Source of the DNA: Phreatobacter oligotrophus
GTDB lineage: Bacteria > Pseudomonadota > Alphaproteobacteria > Rhizobiales > Phreatobacteraceae
Assembly (NCBI RefSeq): GCF_003046185.1
Contig: NZ_PZZL01000006.1
Span: forward strand, 62,001 to 126,000
DNA length: 64,000 nucleotides
Reading direction: 5' to 3'
Positions within the stretch are counted from its first letter, which is position 1. Each line of letters begins with the position of its first letter. Shown here piece after piece: positions 8,889-19,298 of the stretch. The notes beneath the pieces are model-generated. The model did not search any database. It had not been told where the DNA came from and saw only the letters and a program-made list of their open reading frames with translations. A program made the translations under genes and the position numbers.

Positions 8889-9596
8889 GTGGCGACGATG
8901 GACGACAGCGGCGCCCTCGTCCTGTTCTCCGGAGGCCAGGATTCAGCGACCTGCCTCGCCTGGGCGCTGGACCGCTTCAACCATGTCGAGACGCTCGGCT
9001 TCGACTACGGCCAGCGCCATGCCGTCGAGCTGGAATGCCGCGCCACCGTGCGCGACGGGCTGGCGACGGTGAATGCCGACTGGGGCGTCCGCCTCGGTCC
9101 CGACCACACGCTGGGCCTTGCCGCCCTCGGCGAGGTCTCGGACACGGCGCTCACCCGCTCGGTCGAGATCGCCATGACCGACCAGGGCCTGCCCAACACC
9201 TTCGTGCCGGGCCGCAACCTCGTCTTCCTGACCTTCGCGGCGGCGCTCGCCTATCGGCGCGGCCTCAAGCACATCGTCGCCGGCATGTGCGAGACCGACT
9301 ATTCCGGCTATCCGGACTGCCGCGACGACACGATCAAGGCGCTGCAGGTGGCCCTCAACCTCGGCATGGAGAGCCGGTTCGTGCTCCACACGCCGCTGAT
9401 GTTCATCGACAAGGCGGAGACCTGGCGGCTGGCCGAGCGGCTGGGCGGCGAGCCACTGGTGGAGCTCATCCGCGCGGAGAGCCATTCCTGCTATCTCGGC
9501 GACCGCGAGCACCTCCATGACTGGGGCCATGGCTGCGGCACCTGCCCGGCCTGCCACCTGCGCGCCGCCGGCTGGCGGCGGTATCGCGGCGGGTGA
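8889..9596 (+). CDS. queC: 7-cyano-7-deazaguanine synthase
   Basis: 235 residues. QueC converts 7-carboxy-7-deazaguanine to preQ0 with ATP and ammonia on the way to queuosine. The PP-loop SGGQDS is at residues 14-19. The zinc ligands C201, C216, C219 and C222 ([10 protein letters not shown]) are all present, as are FDYGQRH and VPGRNLVF. The start is GTG at 8889, with an ATG nine bases later as an alternative. It is probably co-transcribed with the prenyl synthase. A repeat-filled convergent gap follows. Confidence 0.95.
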   Translation: MATMDDSGALVLFSGGQDSATCLAWALDRFNHVETLGFDYGQRHAVELECRATVRDGLATVNADWGVRLGPDHTLGLAALGEVSDTALTRSVEIAMTDQGLPNTFVPGRNLVFLTFAAALAYRRGLKHIVAGMCETDYSGYPDCRDDTIKALQVALNLGMESRFVLHTPLMFIDKAETWRLAERLGGEPLVELIRAESHSCYLGDREHLHDWGHGCGTCPACHLRAAGWRRYRGG

Positions 9597-9695
9597 GGCT
9601 GCCCGCCGTTCCGCACGCGCCGTTCCAGGCTCTCGACCAAGCCTCCACGGCTCGAACCGGGCATACCTGATCTTACGCAAACAGAGCCGCCGCAC

Positions 9696-9817
9696 ACCTC
9701 TCCCCGGCGGGGAGAGGTCGACGAGCGCAGCGAGGCGGGAGAGGGGGAGAGACCTCTCCGGACCAGCCAAGCCCCCTCTCCCGGCCTTCGGCCGACCTCT
9801 CCCCGCCGGGGAGAGGT
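9696..9817. repeat. Repeat doublet C in a convergent gap
   Basis: Two near-identical perfect hairpins: ACCTCTCCCC-GGC-GGGGAGAGGT at 9696-9718 and ACCTCTCCCC-GCC-GGGGAGAGGT at 9795-9817. They bracket a 76-base spacer which itself contains GAGAGGGGGAG and CCCCCTCTCC arms. The whole lies between the 3' ends of queC and ispE. Confidence 0.85.
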
Positions 9818-9842
9818 GAAGGAGGCGGAGAGCCCCCGGCCC

Positions 9843-10727
9843 TCACCCCAGCATGGTCGGCTTCACCCACCAGCCCGGATGAACCGCTGCGATCGCCTTG
9901 CCCGCGCTCGCCGCCGCGCGGCAGGTGTCGAAGAGCCCGAACACCGTCGCGCCCGACCCGGACATGCGCGCAAAGCGGCAACCGGGATCGGCCCTGAGCG
10001 CCGCAAGGGCGGTTGCGACCTCTGGCGCCAGCGCCACCGCCGGCGCTTCGAGATCGTTGCGCGAAGCCGCGATGAGCGACAGCAGCCCGGCGCGCTTAGG
10101 CGCGGGGGATGCCTCCAACGCCGTCGCCGGATCGCCGTCCCGCTCCGTCCCAGCCGCAAGGCCCAGCGCGCGGAACACCGCCGGCGTCGACACCGCCACC
10201 CCGGGATTGACGAGGAGCGCCGGCAGGCGCGGCAGCGACAGTGGAGCCCCGAGGTCGTGACCCGTGCCGCGCATGAACCGCGGCCGGGGGTCGAGACAGA
10301 CCGGCACGTCCGAGCCGGTGGCCCGCGCCGCCGCCATCACCCGCTCATCCCCGAGGGACAGGCCGCCCGCCCGCGCCAGCAGCCTCAGCGCCGCCGCCGC
10401 ATCCGACGATCCGCCGCCAAGGCCGGCCGCCACGGGCAGCCGCTTCACCAGGGTGAAGGTGCCGCCGGGAACCGGCGCCGTCTCCGCGAGCGTGCGGGCA
10501 GCGCGCAGCACGAGGTTGTCGCTGTCAGGACCGGCGGCGGCCGCCGTCCGGCCGCGGACGACGAGGCGATAGCCCTCGCCCCCGGGCGTGAACCGCAGCT
10601 CGTCGCCGCTGCGGGCGAAGACCACGAGGCTTTCGAGGTCATGGTAGCCGTCGGGCCTGCGCCGGCGCACGACGAGGGTGAGGTTCACCTTCGCCGGCGC
10701 GCGGTCGACGCTCGCGACATCGGCCAT
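9843..10727 (-). CDS. ispE: 4-diphosphocytidyl-2-C-methyl-D-erythritol kinase
   Basis: 294 residues, a GHMP kinase of the MEP (non-mevalonate) isoprenoid pathway that phosphorylates [14 protein letters not shown] (residues 11-19, with the conserved Lys 13) and [11 protein letters not shown] form the substrate end. The glycine-rich ATP loop [17 protein letters not shown] runs from residue 98 to 114. A C-terminal [15 protein letters not shown] completes the family pattern. It lies 18 bases downstream of the TPR gene, so both are likely one transcript. The same region also holds a prenyl synthase gene, the consumer end of the isoprenoid pathway. Confidence 0.95.
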   Translation of the reverse strand: MADVASVDRAPAKVNLTLVVRRRRPDGYHDLESLVVFARSGDELRFTPGGEGYRLVVRGRTAAAAGPDSDNLVLRAARTLAETAPVPGGTFTLVKRLPVAAGLGGGSSDAAAALRLLARAGGLSLGDERVMAAARATGSDVPVCLDPRPRFMRGTGHDLGAPLSLPRLPALLVNPGVAVSTPAVFRALGLAAGTERDGDPATALEASPAPKRAGLLSLIAASRNDLEAPAVALAPEVATALAALRADPGCRFARMSGSGATVFGLFDTCRAAASAGKAIAAVHPGWWVKPTMLG

Positions 10728-10745
10728 GGCGGCAGGCCGCAGCCG

Positions 10746-12536
10746 TCAGTTCGGCTTCGGCGCCGGGGCGGCCTCGCCGGAGGCCCGGCTGGTCTCCTGC
10801 GGAATCTCGCGCAGGCCATTGGCGATCTTGTCGAGGATGCGCACGAGATCGTCGGGCTCGGGCTTGAGGTCGCGGGCATGGTTCCACTGGAACCGCGCCT
10901 CGAGCTCGCGGCCGACCTTCCAGTAGGCATCGCCCAGATGGTCGTTGATAACCGGATCCTCGGGCTTCAGCTCGATGGCGCGCTCCAGCTCCACCACGGC
11001 CTCCTCGAAGCGACCCATGCGGTAATAGGCCCAGCCGAGGCTGTCAACGATGTAGCCGTCCTCGGGCGTCAGCTCGACGGCCTTCTTCACGAGGTCGAGG
11101 CCCTGTTCGAGGTTCACGCCCTGGTCGACCCAGGAATAGCCGAGATAGTTCAGCACCTGCGCGCGGCCGCGGACATTGTTCTCCGGGATCAGCTCCAGCG
11201 CCTTCTTCAGGTCTGCCTCGGCCTTGGCCCACTGCTTGGTGCGCTCAAAGGCGATGCCGCGGAAGTAGAAATAGATCCAGTGCTGCGCGGTCGGCGTCGG
11301 GATCAGTGCCAGCGCCCTGGAATAGGTCTCGGCGGCCTCGGCGAAGAGCTTGCGGGCGCGCTGGATGTTGCCGAGCGCCTGGATCGCCTCGAGGTCCTGC
11401 GGGTTGCGGGCGATCAGCTCCGACAGGGACTGGCGGGCCTCGTCGGTGCGGTCGATCTGCTCGAGGTTCAGCGCCCGCTGGATCTGGGCGTTGCGATAGA
11501 GCGGCGAGCGCTCCGGCATGTCCTCGAAGGCGGTGATCGCCCGGCGCGGCAGCTTGAGGAACTCATAGAGATCGGCGAGCGACAGGATCGCCATCTCGTG
11601 CTGCGGCTCGAGATAGCGCGCGAGCTGGAGATAGATCAGCGCAAGGTCCTCGCCGCCCTGGCGCGACAGGGCCGAGCCGAGGCCGTAGAGGACCTCGGCC
11701 GCACCGGCCTGGCTGGTGCGGACGAGAACCGGCAGACCGCCGGGCTGGCCGACGCGCTCCTGCAGCTCGACGATGATCGGATGGTTCGGGATGACCTTGT
11801 CATAGGCCGCGAAGATGCGCCGCGCCTCATCGGCATTGCGGGCGCGCGAGGCCCATCGGCCATAGGCATCGACGATGCGCAGGATGGTCGGGTCCTGCTT
11901 GTAGGCCTCTTCCAGCCGCTGGCCGGCCTCGGCGCGCCGACCGGCGGCATCGAGGATCAGGCCGGCATGGAAATTCTTGAACAGCGCATACCAGTCGGCG
12001 CCGGTCAGCCGGTCGAGAGCGGCGACGCCCGCCTGCGGCTCGCCCGAGCCGAGATGGGTCCAGGCGATGAGCAGCGCCGAGGTGAGGTCGGCATTGGCGC
12101 GCGGGGCGGCGGTGAGATGCGTGCGCGCCGTCTGGAACTGCCGCGCCTTGATGGCGCGCATGGCCAGCGCCAGGCGGGCGAGGCGATGGGCGCGATCGAC
12201 CTGGATCAGCCGCTCGGCGAGCGGCATGGCCTCGTCGGCATTGCCATCAGCGAGCGTGGTGATGAAGGCGCGCTCGAGGATCTCGTTGTTGCGCGGGTCC
12301 TGCCGCAGCGCGGCGCGCCAGTAGACCGAGGCGGTGGCCGTGTCGCGCACATTGGAGGCGAGGCGGGCGGCGAGCACATTGCCGTAGACCGACGAGCGCA
12401 GGGCGTCGCGGAAGGTCGGCGTCGGCCCGAGCGGCTCGAACGTCTGGTTGCGGGACTGGGCGAAGGCCGACGACACGGCGGCGAGCGCTAGGCCGGCGGC
12501 GAGCGCCACGACGCGAATCGGGGTCAGAATATTCAC
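10746..12536 (-). CDS. Exported TPR-repeat protein, 596 aa
   Basis: A signal peptide (IRVVALAAGLALAAVSSAFA, residues 7-26) precedes a chain made almost wholly of tetratricopeptide repeats. Typical TPR helices are seen at VYWRAALRQDPRNNEILERA, YSRALALIPTPTAQHWIYFY, ADLKKALELIPENNVRGRAQ, LVKKAVELTPEDGYIVDSLG, AYYRMGRFEEAVVELERAIE and IELKPEDPVINDHLGDAYWK. It probably acts as a periplasmic or outer-membrane-associated scaffold. The start is GTG with GAGAG upstream. It is divergent from prmB across 282 bases (12537-12818), in which I see no gene. Likely co-transcribed with ispE, a pairing common in this order. Confidence 0.88.
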   Translation of the reverse strand: MNILTPIRVVALAAGLALAAVSSAFAQSRNQTFEPLGPTPTFRDALRSSVYGNVLAARLASNVRDTATASVYWRAALRQDPRNNEILERAFITTLADGNADEAMPLAERLIQVDRAHRLARLALAMRAIKARQFQTARTHLTAAPRANADLTSALLIAWTHLGSGEPQAGVAALDRLTGADWYALFKNFHAGLILDAAGRRAEAGQRLEEAYKQDPTILRIVDAYGRWASRARNADEARRIFAAYDKVIPNHPIIVELQERVGQPGGLPVLVRTSQAGAAEVLYGLGSALSRQGGEDLALIYLQLARYLEPQHEMAILSLADLYEFLKLPRRAITAFEDMPERSPLYRNAQIQRALNLEQIDRTDEARQSLSELIARNPQDLEAIQALGNIQRARKLFAEAAETYSRALALIPTPTAQHWIYFYFRGIAFERTKQWAKAEADLKKALELIPENNVRGRAQVLNYLGYSWVDQGVNLEQGLDLVKKAVELTPEDGYIVDSLGWAYYRMGRFEEAVVELERAIELKPEDPVINDHLGDAYWKVGRELEARFQWNHARDLKPEPDDLVRILDKIANGLREIPQETSRASGEAAPAPKPN

Positions 12537-12818
12537 TCGTCGCTCTCTCGTGTCCCGATGGGAAAAGGGGGGCGCAGCATGCGTTTGCGCGCCGGACGGG
12601 CCTGCGGACCTTGGCCAGAATGCCTCCGAAACCGGTGATCCGCAAGGCGACCTTCGCCCCGGACTTGGGCGATGCCGTGGCCATCCTGCCCGTGCTTTGC
12701 GGCAGCGGCGGGGCTGGTCTCGCGCTTGTGATCGGCCCGTCGCGATGCTTGAACCCCGGGCACGAAGCCGCTAGCACCCGCTCGCGAGGCCACCGCCTCC
12801 GACCACGGACGGATTACC

Positions 12819-13739
12819 ATGGCCCCGACGCCCGCCTCACCCGCCGACGACCTTCTCACCGTCCGCGACCTCCTGCGCTACGCCGTCTCGCGCTTCGGCG
12901 CGGCAAAGCTCGCCTATGGCCACGGCACGACGACCGCCTTGGACGAGGCCGCCTTCATGCTGCTCGAAGGCCTGTCGCTGCCCATCGATGACCTCGCGCC
13001 CTGGCTGGAGGCCCGCCTGACCCGCCCCGAGCGCGAGACGCTCCTCGGCCTGATCGAGGCCCGCGTCACCACCCGCAAGCCGGCGCCCTACCTGCTCGGC
13101 CGCGCCTATATCCAGGGCGTGCCCTTCCGGGTCGACGAACGGGTCATCATCCCGCGCTCCTATCTCGGCGAGATGATGATGACCGGCGCGCTGGCCGGCG
13201 ACGGCGCGGGGCCGGTGCCCGACCCCTTCGCGGTGGAGCGCGTCCTCGACCTCTGCACCGGCTCGGGCTGCCTCGCCATTCTCGCCGCCATGGCCTTTCC
13301 CGAGGCGAGTGTCGATGCCGTGGACCTCTCCAGCGATGCGCTGGAGGTGGCGAAGCTCAACGTCGCCGACCACGAGATGGGCGAGCGCGTCAGGCTCCTT
13401 CAGGGCGACCTCTTCGCGCCGCTCAAGGGCCAGCGCTACGACCTCATCATCACCAACCCGCCCTATGTGGCGCAGGGCGAGGTCGACGCCTTCCCGGCGG
13501 AGTTCAAGGCCGAGCCGGTCATGGCCCATCTCGGCGGCGCCGACGGGCTGGACATCGTCCGCCGCATCCTGCGGACGGCCGGGGACCACCTCACGCCGGA
13601 TGGCGGCCTGCTCTGCGAGATCGGCACGGGCCGCGACATCCTCGAGGAGGAGTTCGACCTGCCCTTCCTCTGGCTGGATTCGGAGGAGAGCGAGGGCGAG
13701 GTCTTCTGGCTGACGGCGAGGGACCTGGCGGGGCGCTGA
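12819..13739 (+). CDS. prmB: Ribosomal protein L3 glutamine N5-methyltransferase
   Basis: 306 residues of the HemK/PrmB family. An N-terminal helical domain (1-100) includes KPAPYLLGRAYIQGVPF. The Rossmann SAM-binding domain has DLCTGSG at 144-150, and the NPPY motif that contacts the substrate glutamine is at 213-216. IPRS at 111-114 and the AEPVMAHLGGADGLDIVRRI stretch favour PrmB (target L3) over PrmC (release factors). Monocistronic, followed by a repeat-filled convergent gap. Confidence 0.9.
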   Translation: MAPTPASPADDLLTVRDLLRYAVSRFGAAKLAYGHGTTTALDEAAFMLLEGLSLPIDDLAPWLEARLTRPERETLLGLIEARVTTRKPAPYLLGRAYIQGVPFRVDERVIIPRSYLGEMMMTGALAGDGAGPVPDPFAVERVLDLCTGSGCLAILAAMAFPEASVDAVDLSSDALEVAKLNVADHEMGERVRLLQGDLFAPLKGQRYDLIITNPPYVAQGEVDAFPAEFKAEPVMAHLGGADGLDIVRRILRTAGDHLTPDGGLLCEIGTGRDILEEEFDLPFLWLDSEESEGEVFWLTARDLAGR

Positions 13740-13755
13740 GACCCGGAGAGAGGAC

Positions 13756-13910
13756 TGGCCCCTCACCCTTCCCTCTCCCCGCCGGGGAGAGGGGGACTTT
13801 GACGCCCCGCTTCGCCTGACACGTTTCCGCCAGGCACGAGCGGTATCGATGGCCCGTTTCGCTGTTGCCCCCTCTCCCCGCTTGCGGGGAGAGGGAAGGG
13901 TGAGGGGCCA
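13756..13910. repeat. Repeat doublet D, 27-bp perfect inverted ends
   Basis: 13756-13782 and 13884-13910 are perfect reverse complements over 27 bases (TGGCCCCTCACCCTTCCCTC inward). Each arm also contains its own hairpin: CCCTCTCCCC-GCC-GGGGAGAGGG at 13771-13793 and CCCTCTCCCCGC-TT-GCGGGGAGAGGG at 13870-13895. Spacer of about 100 bases, lying between the 3' ends of prmB and ettA. Confidence 0.9.
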
Positions 13911-13938
13911 AGGCCGACCCTGTTCCCCTAACCTTCGA

Positions 13939-15591
<1,653 letters not shown>

Positions 15592-15803
15592 GGCGTCGGG
15601 CGTCCTCGAAGGTCTCGGGCGCAAGGGGATGCGCCGCCGCGAGACGGAAGTCGGATGGGTGGCCGCGAGATAGCGGGCGCGGCACCGCCCCGCAAGCGCC
15701 CTGCGGCCTTTTCGTCCGCCATTTTTCGGTGACACGTGGGCGCAATGCAGCAAGATTACGCAGGTCGAGACGGCGGATTCCGCCGGCGCAAGGGAGGGAC
15801 CCC

Positions 15804-16178
15804 ATGAAGACCAGCATCATCACCACGCTCGCCGCTGCGGGCATCCTCGCCGCCGGCATGGCCGCCGCCGGCGCCCAGCAGCTCACCGGCCGCTACACGG
15901 TCATCGGCGACAACGGCAATGGCACGGGCTATCGCGGCGTCGCGGTGATCTCGGGCACCGCAGGCGGCAATTGCGGCATCCGCTGGGCCATTCCCAACAC
16001 GCCGCCGACGCAAGGGTTCTGCATGCGCCAGGGCAACGTGCTCTCGGCCGCCTACAAGCTCGGCGAGGCCGTCGGCCTCGTGGTCTATCGCATCAACGAC
16101 GACGGCACCCTCGACGGCACCTGGACCATTGCCGGCCAGGAAGGCGTCGGCCGCGAGCGGCTGGTCCCGGCACAGTAA
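15804..16178 (+). CDS. Exported hypothetical protein, 124 aa
   Basis: Signal peptide residues 1-24 ([20 protein letters not shown]), then a compact domain starting [20 protein letters not shown] with two Cys (NCGIRW, FCMRQ). It ends [20 protein letters not shown]. The [11 protein letters not shown] segment resembles small beta-barrel periplasmic proteins that report a reference calculation (LTGRY...GTWT), but I cannot name a family. A strong AGGGAGGGA precedes ATG 15804, so the longer frame from 15729 is unlikely. Monocistronic, with doublet E downstream. Confidence 0.75.
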   Translation: MKTSIITTLAAAGILAAGMAAAGAQQLTGRYTVIGDNGNGTGYRGVAVISGTAGGNCGIRWAIPNTPPTQGFCMRQGNVLSAAYKLGEAVGLVVYRINDDGTLDGTWTIAGQEGVGRERLVPAQ

Positions 16179-16193
16179 GGCGCGCCGGTTCTT

Positions 16194-16319
16194 GACCTCT
16201 CCCCGGCGGGGAGAGGTCGCTCCAAGCGTTGCGAGGATCGGTTGAGGGGGAGCCTCTGAAGACCATGGAATGGCCCCCTCTCCCGGCCTGCGGCCGACCT
16301 CTCCCCGCCAGGGAGAGGT
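16194..16319. repeat. Repeat doublet E in a convergent gap
   Basis: A perfect hairpin GACCTCTCCCC-GGC-GGGGAGAGGTC at 16194-16218 faces a second, slightly imperfect copy at 16297-16319 (ACCTCTCCCC, then GGGAGAGGT). The unit is the same as at 6522 and 9696. It lies between the 3' ends of the exported-protein gene and the epoxide-hydrolase-like gene. Confidence 0.85.
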
Positions 16320-16365
16320 GAGGAGCGCGCCGCCGCAAAGGCAGGGGCACGCAGGCCCGCTTCGC

Positions 16366-17346
16366 CTAATCCAGCCCCTTGAGGAAGCCGAGGAGAAGGC
16401 CGCTCACCTCCTCCGCCCGCTCCTGCTGGATCCAGTGGCCAGCGCCTTCCAGCAGATGCACGCCGCGGCAGCCCGGCAAGGTCGTGGCATAGGCCTCGAT
16501 CTGCGCCTTCGAGGCGGGGAAGTGCATCACCCCGTCCTGGGTTCCCGCGATGAACAGCGAGGGCTGACGGATCGGCTGGCCGCGCCAGGGCGCCGTGATA
16601 TGGGCGTTGCGGCGCAGGTTCCGGTACCAGTTGAGCCCGCCGCGGAAGCCGGAATGGGCGAACTGCCCGGCCATGTAGGCCATGTGGCTGTCGGGCAGCC
16701 AGTCAGGCATGGCTGACGGCGGATCGGTGTTGGCGATGATGCCCCCCGGCGTCTTAAGCCGGATCATCGACTTGCGCTTGCCCTCGCGCCCGCCGAAACC
16801 GTCGCCATAGATGCGCTTCAGGCTGTCTTCCGGGTCGGCGTCGAGTTCGGCCTCGGCCACGCCCGGCACCTGGAAATACTGCATGTAGAAGTCACGGATG
16901 CCGAGCTTCTCCAGCGCCGTGAGCAGGTCCGTGTAGCCCGGCGGGGTCCAGGGCACGCTCATGCCGACCACGGCGCGGAACAGGTCCGGCCGCAGCAGCG
17001 CGCAATGCCAGGCGACGGGGGCGCCCCAGTCATGGCCGACGACGATCGCGATATCGGCCCCCAGCACCTTCAGCAGCTCGACCTGGTCGGCGACGAGGTC
17101 GAGGATCGAATAGCGCTCGATCTCGGCCGGCGCGTCGGTATGGCCATAGCCGCGCATGTCGGGGGCGACGGCCCGGTAGCCGGCCGCGGCCACCGCCCGC
17201 ATCTGGTGCCGCCAGGACGCCCAGCCCTCGGGCCAGCCATGGCAGAACAACACGAGAGGCCCCTCGCCGATCTCGGCGATGCGCATGGTGATGCCATTCG
17301 CCTTGACCTGCCGGAGGCGGATCTCGGCCTCGTCTGCTGTCGTCAT
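16366..17346 (-). CDS. Epoxide-hydrolase-type alpha/beta hydrolase
   Basis: 326 residues. The oxyanion motif HGWPE (36-40) is the hallmark of soluble epoxide hydrolases. The nucleophile is Asp106 in VGHDWGAP (an Asp rather than Ser, which favours epoxide hydrolase or dehalogenase chemistry). The catalytic His is H304 in EGAGHWIQQE, and PDMRGYGHTD is family-typical. A lid domain with the Tyr-rich IRDFYMQYFQVPG stretch lies in between. It probably hydrolyses an epoxide to a vicinal diol in the cytoplasm; the substrate is unknown. The longer frame to 17487 adds an unlikely N-terminus. Confidence 0.88.
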   Translation of the reverse strand: MTTADEAEIRLRQVKANGITMRIAEIGEGPLVLFCHGWPEGWASWRHQMRAVAAAGYRAVAPDMRGYGHTDAPAEIERYSILDLVADQVELLKVLGADIAIVVGHDWGAPVAWHCALLRPDLFRAVVGMSVPWTPPGYTDLLTALEKLGIRDFYMQYFQVPGVAEAELDADPEDSLKRIYGDGFGGREGKRKSMIRLKTPGGIIANTDPPSAMPDWLPDSHMAYMAGQFAHSGFRGGLNWYRNLRRNAHITAPWRGQPIRQPSLFIAGTQDGVMHFPASKAQIEAYATTLPGCRGVHLLEGAGHWIQQERAEEVSGLLLGFLKGLD

Positions 17347-17430
17347 GGCGGGGGCTCCACTGCGGCGAAGGAACGGCGAGCCTGCCCCGCGGGTTGGCCT
17401 TTGCCCATTCCCCCGAACAGGAGTCCCCCC

Positions 17431-17751
17431 ATGCCCCGCGGTGACAAGTCGGCCTATACCGGCAAGCAGAAGCGCAAGGCAGAGCATATCGAGGAGAGCT
17501 ACCGCGAGCGCGGCGCCTCCGAGGACCGGGCCGAGGCCATTGCCTGGGCCACGGTCAACAAGGAGAGCGGCGGCGGCAACGCCTCAGGCTCGGGCCGCGG
17601 CAAGCCCGATACGAAGGTCGCGGCCAGGCGCGGCGGCAAGAAGGGTGGCAAGAAGGGCGGCGCGGCGAGCGCATCCCGCACCGCCGCCGAACGCTCCGCC
17701 TCAGCGAAGAAGGCCGCCGCGACCCGCAAGCGCAACGCCACCCAGCACTGA
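17431..17751 (+). CDS. Small basic protein, 106 aa (often labelled plasmid stabilization protein)
   Basis: The first 50 residues (PRGDKSAYTGKQKRKAEHIE, then the WATVNKESGGG motif) match a widespread small chromosomal family that databases often label plasmid stabilization protein without evidence of such a role. The C-terminal half is low-complexity and very basic: GRG, KVAARRGGKKGGKKGG, then repeated AAxRxxA. This makes it histone-H1-like and likely to bind nucleic acid (inference). It is divergent from the hydrolase gene (84-base gap). Confidence 0.75.
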   Translation: MPRGDKSAYTGKQKRKAEHIEESYRERGASEDRAEAIAWATVNKESGGGNASGSGRGKPDTKVAARRGGKKGGKKGGAASASRTAAERSASAKKAAATRKRNATQH

Positions 17752-17802
17752 AGCCCATCGGCCGCTCGGCCGATCTTGAAGGCGCGCGGGCGGAGGTCTT
17801 CA

Positions 17803-17818
17803 CTGATCGCCCGATCAG
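17803..17818. promoter_or_regulatory. TetR-type operator before tetR
   Basis: CTGATCG-CC-CGATCAG is a perfect 16-base palindrome ending 15 bases before the tetR start codon, of the size and form bound by TetR-family dimers. It suggests autoregulation of the tetR-cyclase-FAH operon. A second palindrome, ATCGGCCG-CT-CGGCCGAT at 17757-17774, just upstream is more likely a hairpin after the preceding gene. Confidence 0.55.
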
Positions 17819-17833
17819 CCCTCAGGAGGCTCC

Positions 17834-18505
17834 GTGGCCGCAGCGCCAGCCGGTCCGTCGCGCACCTCGTCGCGGGAGGAGATCCTCAACGCGGCCGAGG
17901 AGGTCTTTGCCGCGCGGGGATATGCGGGTGCTTCGATGCGGGCGATTGCCGAGGCTGCCGGGGTCGCCCAGGCCCTGCTGCACTACCATTTCCGCACCAA
18001 GGAGGGCCTGTTCGAGGCCATGTTCCTGCGCCGCGCGGCGGCCATCAACCGCATCCGCATCGCGCGTCTCGACGCCATGCTGGCGCGGGGCAGGCCGAGC
18101 GTCGAGGACATCATCGAGGCGCTGCTGCGGCCCGCGGTCGAGACCGGCGACGAACCCAATCAGGGTGGACCGCGCTTCGCCGCCCTCATCCTCGAGCTCA
18201 CCACCGCCGATGCCGACTGGCAGCGTGACCTCATGGCGCGCGCCTATGACGCCATGGCAGACCGCTTCATCGCGGCGCTGATGACCGCCCTGCCCGGCCT
18301 CGACCGGGCCTCCGCCACCTGGGGCTATCTCTTCGTCGTCGGCGCCGCCCTCAGCCAGATGCCGACGACCGGCCGCGCCCACCGCCTGTCGCGGGGGGCC
18401 GCGGATGATGCCGACAGCGACGCGATGATCGCCCGCGCCATCGTCTTCGCGGCGGCGGGCCTGCGCGCCCTCGCCGTTCCCACACCCGACGCCTTCGAGA
18501 CCTGA
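17834..18505 (+). CDS. TetR-family transcriptional regulator
   Basis: 223 residues. The N-terminal helix-turn-helix runs from about 12 to 58: [20 protein letters not shown], then [22 protein letters not shown], the signature TetR recognition region. The rest is the ligand-binding, dimerising domain, which is too variable to predict the effector. The start is GTG with AGGAGG upstream. The cyclase gene begins 10 bases after its stop and the FAH gene 6 bases after that, so it heads an operon and probably controls it through the palindrome at 17803-17818. Confidence 0.93.
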   Translation: MAAAPAGPSRTSSREEILNAAEEVFAARGYAGASMRAIAEAAGVAQALLHYHFRTKEGLFEAMFLRRAAAINRIRIARLDAMLARGRPSVEDIIEALLRPAVETGDEPNQGGPRFAALILELTTADADWQRDLMARAYDAMADRFIAALMTALPGLDRASATWGYLFVVGAALSQMPTTGRAHRLSRGAADDADSDAMIARAIVFAAAGLRALAVPTPDAFET

Positions 18506-18515
18506 GAGACCCGTC

Positions 18516-19292
18516 ATGCCCCGCCGCATCATCGACCTGTCCGTGGCCCTACGCGCCGACATCGCTTCCGACCCGCCCTCGGCCCTGCCCTCCATCACCT
18601 ATGTCGATCATCGCCAGTCCGTCGGGCAGATCCTGCCCTTCTTCCCCGGCCTGACGCAGGACGACCTGCCCGGCGGCGAGGGCTGGGCGGTGGAGCAGCT
18701 CAATGTCTCCACCCACAACGGCACGCATCTCGACGCGCCCTACCACTTCCACTCGACGACTGATGGCGGAAAGCCTGCCTGGACCATCGACGAGATGCCG
18801 CTCGACTGGTGCTTCCAGCGCGGCGTGAAGCTCGACTTCCGCCATTTCCACGATGGCTATGTGGCGACCCCGGCCGATGTCGAGGCGGAGCTGAAGCGCA
18901 CCGGCGTGACCCTGCAGCCGCTCGACATCGTCGTGGTCAACACCGCCGCCGGCGCCCGCTACGGCGAGCCGGACTATGTCGGCCGCGGCTGCGGCATGGG
19001 CCGCGAGGCGACGCTCTATCTCACCGAGCGCGGCGTGAAGATCACCGGCACCGACGCCTGGAGCTGGGACGCGCCCTTCGTCCACACCGCCCGGAAATAT
19101 GCGGAGACCGGCGACGCGAGCCTCATCTGGGAAGGCCATCGCGCCGGCATGGTGCGCGCTTATGGCCATATCGAGAAGATGACCAACCTCGATAAGCTTC
19201 CCGCCACCGGTTTCACCATCGCCTGCTTCCCCTTCAAGATCCACAAGGCCTCGGCCGGGTTCTGCCGGGCGGTCGCCATCTTCGAGGAGTGA
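18516..19292 (+). CDS. Cyclase-family (kynurenine formamidase-like) hydrolase
   Basis: 258 residues of the metal-dependent cyclase / KynB superfamily. The defining motif H67-NGT-H71-LD73-APYHF carries the metal ligands and catalytic His. Further matches are the GTDAWSWDAPF stretch and a C-terminal FPFKIHKASAGFCRAVAIFE. Known members hydrolyse N-formylkynurenine, isatin or other amide and lactam bonds. The sequence does not match canonical KynB length (about 210) or context, so the substrate is open. It is in one operon with tetR and an FAH-family gene, which suggests consecutive steps in a catabolic route. Confidence 0.9.
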   Translation: MPRRIIDLSVALRADIASDPPSALPSITYVDHRQSVGQILPFFPGLTQDDLPGGEGWAVEQLNVSTHNGTHLDAPYHFHSTTDGGKPAWTIDEMPLDWCFQRGVKLDFRHFHDGYVATPADVEAELKRTGVTLQPLDIVVVNTAAGARYGEPDYVGRGCGMGREATLYLTERGVKITGTDAWSWDAPFVHTARKYAETGDASLIWEGHRAGMVRAYGHIEKMTNLDKLPATGFTIACFPFKIHKASAGFCRAVAIFEE

Positions 19293-19298
19293 ACGTCC

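Noticed and set aside
9816-12491. 891-codon + strand frame opposite ispE and the TPR gene
   Set aside because: Shadow frame. The - strand genes have signal peptide, GHMP motifs and TPR repeats.
12611-12991. Possible small gene in the gap before prmB
   Set aside because: The frame runs into prmB out of phase, has no ribosome site and no recognisable content. Treated as intergenic.
17431-17751. Plasmid maintenance or toxin-antitoxin gene
   Set aside because: The common database label is unsupported; there is no partner gene and the surroundings are chromosomal.
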